From the NCBI RefSeq assembly GCF_041240605.1, contig NZ_CP162487.1:1929001-1993000 (forward strand): a stretch of 64,000 bases of DNA, in the 5' to 3' direction. Source of the DNA: Xanthomonas sp. DAR 80977 (GTDB taxonomy: Bacteria; Pseudomonadota; Gammaproteobacteria; Xanthomonadales; Xanthomonadaceae). The translations under genes and the position numbers were made by a program. Positions 29,348 to 38,072 of this stretch are shown piece by piece. The notes under the pieces were generated by a model. It made no database searches. It had not been told where the DNA came from and saw nothing but the letters and a program-made list of their open reading frames with translations. Each line of letters starts with the position of its first letter. Within the stretch, counting starts at the first letter, position 1.

Positions 29348-29681
29348 GCCGGGATTCTACCGTGTGCCACCGGCACGGTCATGCTGCCCCTGCGCGCAGG
29401 CCGCACAGGCCAGGATCGGCCAATGCTCAAGGCCGCCATCAACCAACGCCAGAAAAGCCCCCGCTTGAGGGCCATGCCACGATCAACCAAGCAGAAAACC
29501 CTCTGCTTCGGTCAGATCGCGGTCATCCAATTCTGACAAAAGCCCCCTTTAGTAAAGGGGGCGCGCCGACAGGCGCGGGGATTTGGGAGAAGACGAGCCG
29601 GGGCCCGCGGTTCGCGCAGCGAATCGTGGGGCGTCAGCGCGAACGCGATGACGCGCTCCCTGGCGGCGGGTGGGCAGTTCT
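29348..29681. other. bamA-lpxD spacer with composite repeats, no skp gene
   Basis: No gene is seen in 334 bp. The segment includes degenerate CAACCAA-AGCAGAAAACCCTC units (29435-29515), a hairpin (29542-29562) and an inverted relative of the 2900-3095 repeats (29555-29665: CGCGCCGACAGGCGCGGGG and GGGGCCCGCGGTTCGCG). The periplasmic chaperone gene skp, which lies between bamA and lpxD in Escherichia and Pseudomonas, is missing. Confidence 0.65.
29533..29562 (-). terminator. Hairpin with T stretch downstream of bamA
   Basis: Read on the minus strand, the arms GCCCCCTTT and AAAGGGGGC (29542-29562, three-base loop) are followed by TTTTGTC. This resembles an intrinsic terminator and could lower expression of the lpx genes relative to bamA. 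The GC-hairpin is also part of a dispersed repeat, so the role is inferred. Confidence 0.45.
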
Positions 29682-32048
29682 TTAGAACTGCCCACCAAAC
29701 GTGAACTGCAGGCGCTCGATCTCGTCGTTGTCTTCCTTCTTCAACGGGATCGCGTAGCTGATCGAGATCGGGCCGACCGGCGCGCGCCACAACAGCGCCA
29801 CGCCGGTGGAGGCGCGCAGTTCGTTGGTCTTGTAGTTGTCCACGCCGTTGAACACGTTGCCCACGTCGACGAACGCGGAGACGCGCGCCGACGGGCTGTC
29901 GAACAGCTTCGGGAAATACAGTTCGGCCGAACCCACGGTCTTGAACGAGCCGCCCAGCGGCTGTCCGCGGCTGTACGAGGCGGTGGCTTCCGAACGCGGG
30001 CCGAGGGTGTTGTCCTCGAAACCGCGCACCGAGTTGGTGCCGCCGGCGTAGAAGTTCTCGTAGAACGGCAGGCCCGAGGCGGTGACCGTGCGCGTGGTGC
30101 CGTCGGCGTTGGTGATGGTGCGGGTGACGTCGCTGCCGTAGCTGTCGCCGTAGCCGAACTCGGCGCGGGTGTTGAGCACGATCGACGGGATGATCGGCCA
30201 GTACTTGGAGATCTGGTAGTTCAGCTTCCAGTACTCGACGGTGGAGCCGGGCAGGGTGGCTTCCAGGCCCACGCGCTGGTACATGCCGCGGGTCGGCATG
30301 AAGTAGTCGTTGCGGGTGTCGCGCGCCCAGCCCAGCTCGCTGCGCCAGGCGTGGAAGGTGCGCTGCCCCATCGCGTCGATGTAGTCGATGATCGCCTGCG
30401 GGGTGTAGCCGGCGTAGGTGGTGATCTGGTTGCTGTCGATGCCGAACATCACCGAGACGGTGTCGTTCTCGGTGATCGGCACGCCGAAGATCACCTGCGC
30501 CGCGCCGTTCTTGCTGTTGTACTGCGCGGTGCCGAAGTCGGAGTAGTCCAGCTTGCGCCACGACACGTTGTAGCCCAGCGACACGCCGTCGTCGGTGAAG
30601 AACGGGTTGGTGTAGGAGAACGCGTAGCGCTCCTGGTAGCTGCTGCGCGAGGCGTCCACCGAGACGCGGTTGCCGCCGCCCAGGAAGTTGTTCTGCGACA
30701 GCTGGATCGAGGTGGTCACGCCGTAGGTCTGCGAATAGCCCAGGCCGAAGGTGAAGCTGCCGGAGGTGGTTTCCTTGACGCTGTAGACCACGTCGACCTT
30801 GTCGTTGCTGCCCGGCACCGGCGGCGTTTCCACGTCCACCGACTCGAAGTAGCCCAGGCGCTGCAGGCGCACCTTGGAACGGTCGATCGCGGCCTGCGAG
30901 TACCAGCTGTTCTCGAACTGGCGCATCTCGCGGCGCAGCACCTCGTCGGAGGTGCGGGTGTTGCCCTTGAACACGATGCGGCGGACCGCCACGCGCGGGC
31001 CCGGCACCACCTGCAGGTTGATCGCGACGGTGCGCTTCTCGCGGTCGGTGGTCGGGATCGGGTTGACCTTGGCGAAGGCGTAGCCGATGTTGCTGAGGGT
31101 GTTGGTGATCGCGTCGGAGCTGAACTCCAGCAGCGCGCGCGAGAAGGTGTCGCCCGGCTTCGGGATCACCAGCTTCTCGACCTCTTCCTGCGGCAGCACG
31201 GTGTCGCCGGTGACCTTGATGTCGGAGATCTTGTACTGCTCGCCTTCGGTGATGCCGGCGGTCAGGTACATGTCGCGCTTGTCGGGGCTGATCGCCACCT
31301 GGGTGGAATCGACGCTGAAATCGACGTAGCCGCGGTCCAGGTACCAGGAGTTGAGCTTCTCCAGGTCGCCGGACAGCTTTTCCTTGGAGTACTGGTCGTC
31401 GCGGCGGTACCACGACAGCCAGTTGTGCTCGCGCGACTCCCAGTTCTCCAGGATGTCCTCGGTGGCGAACTTCTCGGTGCCGATCAGGTTCACGTGCTGG
31501 ATCTTGGCGGCCTTGCCTTCCTTGATCGCGATCGCCACGTCGACCCGGTTGCGGTCCAGCGGGCTCACCGTCGGGGTGATCTCGACGTTGTACTTGCCGC
31601 GGTTGTTGTACTGGCGGGTCAGTTCCTGGGTCACCCGGTCCAGGCTCAGCCGGTCGAAGGTGCCGCCCTCGGTCAGGCCGATGTCGGACAGGCCCTTGAG
31701 CAGCTCTTCGCTCTTGATGTCCTTGTTGCCGGTGACGGTCAGCTTGTTGATCGCCGGGCGCTCCTTGACCGTGACCACCAGGATGTTGCCCTGGCGATCG
31801 ACCTGCACGTCCTCGAAGAAGCCGGTGCGGTACAGCGCGCGGATCGCCTCGCCGACCTTGGCGTCGTCGACCGTGTCGCCGCGTTCCACCGGCAGGTAGG
31901 TGAAGACGGTACCGGAGGAGATGCGTTGCAGCCCATCGACGCGGATGTCGCTGGCGGTGAAGGGCTCCGTCGCCTGGGCCAGGACCGGCAGGCTGAGGCT
32001 GGCGGCGAGGGCGAGGGCTAGCAGGCGGCGAGTGGGAAATCGCGTCAT
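29682..32048 (-). CDS. bamA: Outer-membrane protein assembly factor BamA
   Basis: From the ATG at 32048 the precursor has 788 residues with a signal peptide (MTRFPTRRLLALALAASLSLPVLA). Five POTRA repeats follow (starting FTASDIRVDGLQRISSGTVF) and then a 16-strand Omp85 barrel ending in Phe (RLQFTFGGQF). The barrel contains the VRGF motif in GGTNSVRGFEDNTLGPRS, which marks strand 16/L6 of BamA. It folds and inserts outer-membrane proteins. The frame is open 30 codons further to 32138 and would overlap rseP, but only the start at 32048 puts the signal peptide first. It is flanked by rseP upstream and the lpx genes downstream. Confidence 0.96.
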   Translation of the reverse strand: MTRFPTRRLLALALAASLSLPVLAQATEPFTASDIRVDGLQRISSGTVFTYLPVERGDTVDDAKVGEAIRALYRTGFFEDVQVDRQGNILVVTVKERPAINKLTVTGNKDIKSEELLKGLSDIGLTEGGTFDRLSLDRVTQELTRQYNNRGKYNVEITPTVSPLDRNRVDVAIAIKEGKAAKIQHVNLIGTEKFATEDILENWESREHNWLSWYRRDDQYSKEKLSGDLEKLNSWYLDRGYVDFSVDSTQVAISPDKRDMYLTAGITEGEQYKISDIKVTGDTVLPQEEVEKLVIPKPGDTFSRALLEFSSDAITNTLSNIGYAFAKVNPIPTTDREKRTVAINLQVVPGPRVAVRRIVFKGNTRTSDEVLRREMRQFENSWYSQAAIDRSKVRLQRLGYFESVDVETPPVPGSNDKVDVVYSVKETTSGSFTFGLGYSQTYGVTTSIQLSQNNFLGGGNRVSVDASRSSYQERYAFSYTNPFFTDDGVSLGYNVSWRKLDYSDFGTAQYNSKNGAAQVIFGVPITENDTVSVMFGIDSNQITTYAGYTPQAIIDYIDAMGQRTFHAWRSELGWARDTRNDYFMPTRGMYQRVGLEATLPGSTVEYWKLNYQISKYWPIIPSIVLNTRAEFGYGDSYGSDVTRTITNADGTTRTVTASGLPFYENFYAGGTNSVRGFEDNTLGPRSEATASYSRGQPLGGSFKTVGSAELYFPKLFDSPSARVSAFVDVGNVFNGVDNYKTNELRASTGVALLWRAPVGPISISYAIPLKKEDNDEIERLQFTFGGQF

Positions 32049-32134
32049 GTCACGTCCGGTAGAGGTCGATATCGTTGTTGCATGGGCGCCGGCGTAAGAC
32101 GACGACAGCGGGGTCGGGTGGATCAGCATCGGGT

Positions 32135-33493
32135 TCATCGCAAGACCTGGCCGAAGATGTCGTTGTAGAACGCCAACCCCATCAGCCCGGCCAGCATCGT
32201 CAGACCGACGACCTGCCCCGCGGCCATGGCACGCTCGCTCAGCGGGCTGCCCTTGACCAACTCAATAAGGTAATACAGCAAGTGCCCGCCGTCCAAGATT
32301 GGAATCGGCAGCAGGTTCATGATCGCCAGGCTCAGCGACAGCAGCGCCAGGAAATACAGGAACCAGTCCGGGCCCTGCTTGGCCGAGCCGTTGGCCACCT
32401 TGGCGATGGTGATCGGCCCGGACACGTTCTTGATCGAGGCCTGGCCGGTCAGCATGCGCCGGATCAGCCCCAGCGTATCCCCGGCCAGCTTGCCGGTCTC
32501 GCGGAACGCCATCGGGATCGCCGCCAGCGGGCCGTACTGCAGCTTGGCGTCGAATGCCGGGGGCGTGTTGGACGATGTGGCGATCCCCAGCGCCAGGCCC
32601 TGCACCCGCGGATCCTTGCTGGGAGTGAGGCGCACGTCCAGCGCCAGCCGCTCGCCGTTGCGCTCGACCTCGACCAGGCCGCTGCCGCCGTTCCTGGCCA
32701 GGGCCTTGACCTGGGGGGCGACCTGGTCGGCGCTGGCGACCGGTGCGCCGTCCACCGCCAGGATGCGGTCGCCGGGGCGCAGCACGCCGTCGGCGGCCGA
32801 GCCCGGCGTCACCGCGGAGACGATCGCCGGCTGCAGGGTGAAGCGCCAGGCGAGGCCGGCCAGGCGCGGCACCTGCTGCTCGTCGAAGCCGGCCGGCAGC
32901 TGCGACAGGCGCAGCGTATGCACGCGGGTGGCGCCGTCCTGCACGTCCTCGGTCTGGATGCGCACGTCGGCGCGGTCCATCGCCGCCACGGTCAGCTGCA
33001 TGCTGGCATCGCTCCAGCTGGAGACCTCGCGCTCGCCGATGCGCACGATGCGCTCGCCCGGCTGCAGCCCGGCCTGCAGCGCCAGCCCGTCGGCGCGGCC
33101 GACCACCGCCGCGTAATCCTGCCTGCCGATCACGAACATCGCCCACAGCAGCGCCACGCACAGCACCAGGTTGGCGATCGGGCCGGCGGCGACGATGGCG
33201 ATGCGCTGCCACACGCTCTTGTTGTTGAAGGCCTGGCCGCGCTCGGCCGGGGCCACGTCGCCCTCGCGCTCGTCGAGCATCTTCACGTAGCCGCCCAGCG
33301 GGATCGCGGCGATCGCGAATTCGGTGCCGTGGCGGTCGTGGCGCGACCACAGCGGCTTGCCGAAGCCCACTGAGAAGCGCAGCACCTTGACCCCGCAGCG
33401 GCGGGCGACCCAGAAGTGGCCGAACTCGTGGAAGGTCACCAGCACGCCCAGGCTGACGATCATCCACCAGACGGACCCGATGAAATCACCCAT
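32135..33493 (-). CDS. rseP: Site-2 intramembrane metalloprotease RseP
   Basis: The 452-residue protein has the zinc motif HEFGH at residues 22-26 in the first membrane helix, two PDZ domains (about residues 110-310; AVTPGSAADGVLRPGDRILAVDG in the second) and the third zinc ligand in LLPIPILDGGHLLYYLIEL. It cuts the anti-sigma factor RseA in the sigma-E envelope stress response and clears signal peptides. The neighbours bamA and dxr are the conserved ones. Confidence 0.96.
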   Translation of the reverse strand: MGDFIGSVWWMIVSLGVLVTFHEFGHFWVARRCGVKVLRFSVGFGKPLWSRHDRHGTEFAIAAIPLGGYVKMLDEREGDVAPAERGQAFNNKSVWQRIAIVAAGPIANLVLCVALLWAMFVIGRQDYAAVVGRADGLALQAGLQPGERIVRIGEREVSSWSDASMQLTVAAMDRADVRIQTEDVQDGATRVHTLRLSQLPAGFDEQQVPRLAGLAWRFTLQPAIVSAVTPGSAADGVLRPGDRILAVDGAPVASADQVAPQVKALARNGGSGLVEVERNGERLALDVRLTPSKDPRVQGLALGIATSSNTPPAFDAKLQYGPLAAIPMAFRETGKLAGDTLGLIRRMLTGQASIKNVSGPITIAKVANGSAKQGPDWFLYFLALLSLSLAIMNLLPIPILDGGHLLYYLIELVKGSPLSERAMAAGQVVGLTMLAGLMGLAFYNDIFGQVLR

Positions 33494-33519
33494 GCGCGTG
33501 GCTCATAGGGGTGTACGTG

Positions 33520-34707
33520 TCAGACATGGGCAGGCTGGCGGGCAATGGCGAGTTCGGTGATCTTGCGCGATTGCGCGTCCGCCGCCAGCAGCGCGTCCAG
33601 GGAGTCGGCCGCGCCCGCAGGCAGCACGGTCAGGGCGTTCTCGACCAGCGCAGGAATTGATAGGAAACCGATACGGCCCTGAAGAAAGGCTGAAACAGCC
33701 ACTTCGTTGGCTGCGTTCAGGATCGCCGGGGCGCTGCCGCCGGCCTGCATCGCGCGCCAGGCCAGGCCCAGGCAGGGGAAGGCGTCCAGGTCCGCCGGTT
33801 CGAACTCCAGGCGGCCGTGGGCCAGCAGGTCCAGCCCGGCGACCCCGGATTCGATCCGCTGCGGCCAGCCCAGGCCCACCGCCAGGGTGGTGCGCATGTC
33901 CGGCAAACCCATCTGCGCCAAGGTGGAACCGTCGATGAACTCCACCAACGAGTGCACCAGGCTCTGCGGGTGCACCAGCACCTCGATGCGCGAAGGCGGC
34001 AGCGCGAACAGGTGGTGCGCCTCGATCACCTCCAGGCCCTTGTTCATCAAGGTCGCCGAGTCCACCGAGATCTTCGGGCCCATCGACCACTTCGGGTGCG
34101 CCACCGCCTGCGCCGGGGTCACCGCCTGCAGGCGGCTGCGGTCCCAGCCGCGGAACGGGCCGCCGGAGGCGGTCAGCAGCACCCGCCGCACTTCGGCGCC
34201 GGCCTGGCGCGAGCGCAGGCACTGGAAGATCGCGTTGTGCTCGCTGTCGATCGGGATGATCTCGGCGCCGGCCGCGGCGGCCGCGGCGGTGACCAGCTCG
34301 CCGGCCAGCACCAGCGATTCCTTGTTGGCCAGCAGCAGGCGCTTGCCGGCGCGGGCCGCGGCCAGGGTCGAGGCCAGGCCGGCGGCGCCGACGATGGCCG
34401 CGACCACGCTGTCGCAGGCGTCGCTGGCCACCAGTTGCTCCAGCGCGGCGGCGCCGGCATGCGCCTCGGTGCGCAGCCCGGCCGCGCGCAGGCCGTCGCG
34501 CAGCGCCGCATACAGCGCCGGGTCGGCGATCACCGCGTGCGCCGGCCGGTGCGCGGCGCACAGCGCCAGCAGCCCGGCGACGTTGCCGCCGGCGGCCAGC
34601 ACGCTGGCGCGCAGCCGCTGCGGGTGGCGCGCGATCACGTCCAGCGCGGAGGCGCCGATCGAGCCGGTGGCGCCGAGCACGGCGATGGAGCGGACGGCAT
34701 CGGCCAT
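33520..34707 (-). CDS. dxr: 1-deoxy-D-xylulose-5-phosphate reductoisomerase
   Basis: The 395-residue protein has the NADPH motif [21 protein letters not shown] at the N terminus, [15 protein letters not shown], the metal-binding NSEHNAIF-equivalent [14 protein letters not shown], and [10 protein letters not shown] plus [21 protein letters not shown]. It makes 2-C-methyl-D-erythritol 4-phosphate in the MEP isoprenoid pathway, feeding UppS upstream in the same cluster. The ATG at 34707 gives the canonical start. The 206-bp gap to cdsA is filled by a nested inverted repeat that may fold over the dxr ribosome site; no good Shine-Dalgarno is visible. Confidence 0.96.
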   Translation of the reverse strand: MADAVRSIAVLGATGSIGASALDVIARHPQRLRASVLAAGGNVAGLLALCAAHRPAHAVIADPALYAALRDGLRAAGLRTEAHAGAAALEQLVASDACDSVVAAIVGAAGLASTLAAARAGKRLLLANKESLVLAGELVTAAAAAAGAEIIPIDSEHNAIFQCLRSRQAGAEVRRVLLTASGGPFRGWDRSRLQAVTPAQAVAHPKWSMGPKISVDSATLMNKGLEVIEAHHLFALPPSRIEVLVHPQSLVHSLVEFIDGSTLAQMGLPDMRTTLAVGLGWPQRIESGVAGLDLLAHGRLEFEPADLDAFPCLGLAWRAMQAGGSAPAILNAANEVAVSAFLQGRIGFLSIPALVENALTVLPAGAADSLDALLAADAQSRKITELAIARQPAHV

Positions 34708-34711
34708 GTCA

Positions 34712-34914
34712 GGGCCTGCGAACGCGATTGGGATCGGCCACGTTGCCGCGCACGGCCGCCTGGGTGCCGCACACGGCAACCCGAAGGGCCGCGCTTGGGC
34801 GCGCACAGGACCGCGTCATCACTCGGTCGCTTGTCGACATGAGTTCCCTCGTTCTTCCTTGCCCTGTGCGCGCCCAGGCGCGGCGTGGCCTATCCCGATC
34901 GCGTTCATAGGCCC
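34712..34914. repeat. Nested inverted-repeat element filling the cdsA-dxr gap
   Basis: The outer arms are 34712-34739 (GAACGCGATTGGGATCGGCC end) and 34887-34914, 28 bp each with about four mismatches. The inner arms are 34788-34809 and 34863-34884, 22 bp with one mismatch (CTGGGCGCGCACAGG core). The whole intergenic region is thus one MITE-like or RNA-structure-like element, starting at the cdsA stop codon and ending five bases before the dxr ATG. Confidence 0.85.
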
Positions 34915-35738
34915 TAGAATCCGAAGATCTCTTTACCCAGCGCGAAGATCGGCAGCGCCGCCAGCACGCCGTCGACGCGGTCCAGCACGCCGCCGTGGCC
35001 GGGGATCACGTTGCCCGAGTCCTTGGCGCCGACGTGGCGCTTGAGCAGGCTCTCGAACAGGTCGCCGACCACCGAGGCCAGCACGCTGACCGCGGCCACG
35101 ATCAGCAGGCCGGGCAGCTGCGGCAGGGTCACCCCGGCCAGCCAGCCGAAGCCGGCGGCGCAGACCAGGCCGGCCAGCAGCCCGCCGAGCAGGCCTTCCA
35201 CGGTCTTGTTGGGGCTGATCCGCGGCGCCAGCTTGTGCTTGCCGAACTGGCGCCCGGCGAAATACGCGCCCGAATCGGCGGCCCACACCGTGACCAGCGC
35301 GGTCAGCAGCCAGCGGTGCCCGTTCGGCTCGCCGGCATGGATCAGGCCCAGTGCGGCCCAGGCCGGGACGATCGCCAGGGTGCCGGCGGCCAGCTTGAAC
35401 ACCCGCGCGTAGGTGGCGTGGTCGGAGCCGAACTGGAAGAAGCGCAGCCACAGCAGCGCCACGCACCACCAGCCGACGCCGACCAGGGTGGTCAGCTGGA
35501 ACAGCACCAGCGAGCCGGCCGAGGCCCACACCAGCAGCACCATCAGCAGCAGGTTCAGCACCAGCAGGATGGTGCGCGGCAAGGTGTCGTCGACCTCGGC
35601 CAGCTTCAGCCATTCCCACAGGCCGATCAGGAAGATCAGCGCGGCCAGCGCCGCCAGCCATTGGGTCGGCAGCAGCAGGATGGCGCAAATGGCCAGCGGG
35701 GCCATGATCAGCGCGGCGATGACACGGGTGCGGGTCAT
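34914..35738 (-). CDS. cdsA: Phosphatidate cytidylyltransferase
   Basis: The 274-residue integral membrane protein carries the CDP-diglyceride synthase signature near its end: SLLKRHVGAKDSGNVIPGHG followed by GVLDRVD. About eight membrane helices are visible. It makes CDP-diacylglycerol from phosphatidic acid and CTP, the branch point of phospholipid synthesis. The ATG overlaps the uppS stop (ATGA), so the two are coupled. Length is normal. Confidence 0.96.
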   Translation of the reverse strand: MTRTRVIAALIMAPLAICAILLLPTQWLAALAALIFLIGLWEWLKLAEVDDTLPRTILLVLNLLLMVLLVWASAGSLVLFQLTTLVGVGWWCVALLWLRFFQFGSDHATYARVFKLAAGTLAIVPAWAALGLIHAGEPNGHRWLLTALVTVWAADSGAYFAGRQFGKHKLAPRISPNKTVEGLLGGLLAGLVCAAGFGWLAGVTLPQLPGLLIVAAVSVLASVVGDLFESLLKRHVGAKDSGNVIPGHGGVLDRVDGVLAALPIFALGKEIFGF

Positions 35739-36493
35739 GCGGATGTGTTCTCCGTCGCCGGGGCGACTTGCGCGCTGGTCAGGCCGAAACGCCGCTCGCG
35801 GCCGGCGTAGTCGTCCAGGGCTTGTTGCAGCACCTCGGCGCCGAACTCGGGCCAGAGGGTCTCGGTGAACCACAGTTCGGTGTAGGCCAGCTGCCACAGC
35901 AGGAAATTGCTGATGCGCACGTCGCCGCCGGTGCGGATGAACAGGTCCGGCGGCGGCAGGTCGGCCAGCGCCATGCGCGCCGACAGCAGCTCCTCGTCGA
36001 TCTGCTCCGGGCGCAGGCGCCCGGCCGCGACCTCTTCGGCCAGCGCCCGCGCGGCCTGGGCGATGTCCTGGCGGCCGCCGTAGCTGGCCGCGATCGACAG
36101 GTGCAGGGCCTGGTTGTGCTGGGTGCCGGCTTCGGCCTGGGCCATGCGCTCGCGCAGCGACGGCGCGAAGCGCGAGCGGTCGCCGATGAAGCGCACGCGC
36201 ACGCCGCGTCGCTGCAGTTCCTCGACCTCGCGGTCCAGCGCGTGCAGGAACAGCTTCATCAGCGCGTCCACTTCGTCCTGCGGGCGGCCCCAGTTCTCGC
36301 TGGAAAAGGCGAACAGGGTCAGCGCGGGAATGCCGCGCTCCAGGCAGAAGTCGATGGTGCGGTTGACCGCGCGCGCGCCGGCGCGGTGGCCGATCACGCG
36401 CGGCCGGCGGCGGCGCTGCGCCCAGCGGCCGTTGCCATCCATGATGATGGCGATGTGGCGGGGCAGGGACATGGAGTGGGGGTCGGAAGACAT
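35735..36493 (-). CDS. uppS: Isoprenyl transferase (undecaprenyl diphosphate synthase)
   Basis: The 252-residue protein has the family signature HIAIIMDGNGRWAQRR with the catalytic Asp19, GARAVNRTIDFCLERGI, LFAFSSENWGRP, and DLFIRTGGDVRISNFLLWQLAYTELWF. It condenses IPP units into the C55 carrier used for peptidoglycan and O-antigen synthesis. Start ATG 36493; a second ATG at 36472 is possible. It lies 17 bp after frr and overlaps cdsA. Confidence 0.95.
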   Translation of the reverse strand: MSSDPHSMSLPRHIAIIMDGNGRWAQRRRRPRVIGHRAGARAVNRTIDFCLERGIPALTLFAFSSENWGRPQDEVDALMKLFLHALDREVEELQRRGVRVRFIGDRSRFAPSLRERMAQAEAGTQHNQALHLSIAASYGGRQDIAQAARALAEEVAAGRLRPEQIDEELLSARMALADLPPPDLFIRTGGDVRISNFLLWQLAYTELWFTETLWPEFGAEVLQQALDDYAGRERRFGLTSAQVAPATENTSA

Positions 36494-36510
36494 GGCCGAA
36501 CGGCGCAGGC

Positions 36511-37068
36511 TCAGACCGCCATCAGTTCCTGTTCCTTGCCCTTGACCACGTCGTCGACGTCCTTGATCGCCTTGTCGGTCAGCTTCTGGATGTCGTCCTC
36601 GCTGGCGCGGGCCTCGTCCTCGGTGACCTTCTTGTCCTTCAGCAGATCCTTGATCTGCTGGTTGGCGTCGCGGCGGATGTTGCGGATCGCGACCTTGCTG
36701 TCCTCGCCTTCGCTGTGCACGACCTTGGACAGCTCGCGGCGGCGCTCTTCGGTCAGCGCCGGCAGGTTGAGGCGGATGGTGGTGCCGGCGGTGTTCGGGG
36801 TCAGGCCCAGGTCCGAGGCCAGGATCGCCTTCTCCACCGCGCTGACCATCTGCTTTTCCCACGGGCTGATGGTCAGCGAGCGGGCATCGGCCACGGCGAC
36901 GCTGGCGACCTGGCTCAGCGGCATTTCCGAGCCGTAGTAATTGACCTTCAGGTGCTCGACCAGGGCGGTCGAGGCGCGGCCGGTACGCACCTTGATGAGC
37001 GTATGGCGCAGCGCATCGATGCTCTTGGCCATGCGGGTCTGTGCGTCTTGTTTGATTTCGTTGAGCAT
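36511..37068 (-). CDS. frr: Ribosome recycling factor
   Basis: The 185-residue protein is canonical RRF: MLNEIKQDAQTRMAKSIDAL, then LIKVRTGRASTALVEHLKVNYYG, PLSQVASVAVADARSLTISPW and LTEERRRELSKVVHSEGED. It splits post-termination ribosomes with EF-G. Its usual partner pyrH lies immediately upstream, separated by a hairpin repeat. Length matches the family exactly. Confidence 0.98.
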   Translation of the reverse strand: MLNEIKQDAQTRMAKSIDALRHTLIKVRTGRASTALVEHLKVNYYGSEMPLSQVASVAVADARSLTISPWEKQMVSAVEKAILASDLGLTPNTAGTTIRLNLPALTEERRRELSKVVHSEGEDSKVAIRNIRRDANQQIKDLLKDKKVTEDEARASEDDIQKLTDKAIKDVDDVVKGKEQELMAV

Positions 37069-37125
37069 CGCCGGTGTCCGTGCTGAATCTGAATCGGACG
37101 ATTATAGCCGGGAACAGCGTGGTGC

Positions 37126-37262
37126 CGGGATTGGAGATTGGGGATTGGGGATTCGCAAACGCGTTGCGCACTGCAGCAGGTTGTCTGCCGCGAGCGCCTC
37201 GCAACGGCGCATGCTAGCGGCTGTCGCGTTTGCGAATCCCCAATCCCCAATCCCCAATCCCG
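37126..37262. repeat. Inverted GGGATTGGGGATTCG-family repeat between pyrH and frr
   Basis: Left arm 37126-37163 (GGGATTGGGGATTCGCAAACGCG) and right arm about 37228-37262 (CGCGTTTGCGAATCCCC) are inverted copies, including a non-repetitive extension CGCAAACGCG/CGTTTGCG. They enclose about 65 bp. The transcript would fold into a long hairpin here. Confidence 0.85.
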
Positions 37263-37269
37263 GCCGTTA

Positions 37270-37992
37270 TCAGCTGCGGCCCTTCACCAGCGTGCCGATC
37301 TCCGCGCCGTGCAGGATCTTCAGCAGTTCGCCGGGCTGGCCCATGTTGAAGATGCGCAGCGGCAGGTCGCTGTCGCGGGCCAGCGCGAACGCGGCGGTGT
37401 CCATCACTTCCAGGTTGCGCGCGATCACTTCGTCGTAGGTCAGGCTGTCGAAGCGCACCGCGTCGGCGTGCTTCTTCGGGTCCTTGTCGTACACGCCGTC
37501 GACCTTGGTCGCCTTCAGCAGCAGGTCGGCGCCGATCTCGATCGCGCGCAGCGCCGCGCCGGAGTCGGTGGTGAAGAACGGATTGCCGGTGCCGGCGGCG
37601 AAGATCGCGATGCGGCCCTTCTCCAGATGGCGGATCGCGCGGCGGCGGATGAAGTCCTCGCACACGTCGTTGATCTTGATCGCGCTCATCACCCGCACCT
37701 TGGCGCCGAGCTTTTCCAGCGCGTCCTGCATCGCCAGCGCGTTGATGACGGTGGCGAGCATGCCCATGTGGTCGCCGGTGACCCGGTCCATGCCGCCGGC
37801 GGCCAGGCCGGCGCCGCGGAAGATGTTGCCGCCGCCGATCACCAGCGCCACTTCCGCGCCGGCCTGCTGCGCCTCGATCACTTCATGGGCGAGGCGGTTG
37901 ATGACCTTGGGGTCGATGCCGTAATCCCCATCCCCCATCAGCGCTTCGCCGGAAAGTTTCAGAAGGATGCGGCGATAGGCGAGCTGGGACAT
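37270..37992 (-). CDS. pyrH: UMP kinase
   Basis: The 240-residue protein shows [65 protein letters not shown] and [20 protein letters not shown], all typical of bacterial PyrH. It converts UMP to UDP as a hexamer. It belongs to the rpsB-tsf-pyrH-frr block, although here a diguanylate cyclase gene sits between tsf and pyrH. The ATG at 37992 is the only good start. Confidence 0.98.
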   Translation of the reverse strand: MSQLAYRRILLKLSGEALMGDGDYGIDPKVINRLAHEVIEAQQAGAEVALVIGGGNIFRGAGLAAGGMDRVTGDHMGMLATVINALAMQDALEKLGAKVRVMSAIKINDVCEDFIRRRAIRHLEKGRIAIFAAGTGNPFFTTDSGAALRAIEIGADLLLKATKVDGVYDKDPKKHADAVRFDSLTYDEVIARNLEVMDTAAFALARDSDLPLRIFNMGQPGELLKILHGAEIGTLVKGRS

Positions 37993-38072
37993 GGTGACCT
38001 CGTTGGGGGGACGGGCAAACCACGTGATTCTAGCCGAAGCGCGGCAGGGAATCTGCCGCGGGCCTGCTTCGC

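Noticed and set aside
32049..32138. Longer BamA start at 32138
   Set aside because: It would put about 30 residues in front of an obvious signal peptide and overlap rseP, so the start at 32048 is more plausible.
34712..34914. Insertion sequence between cdsA and dxr
   Set aside because: There is no transposase frame and only 203 bp; at most it is a non-autonomous element or an RNA structure.
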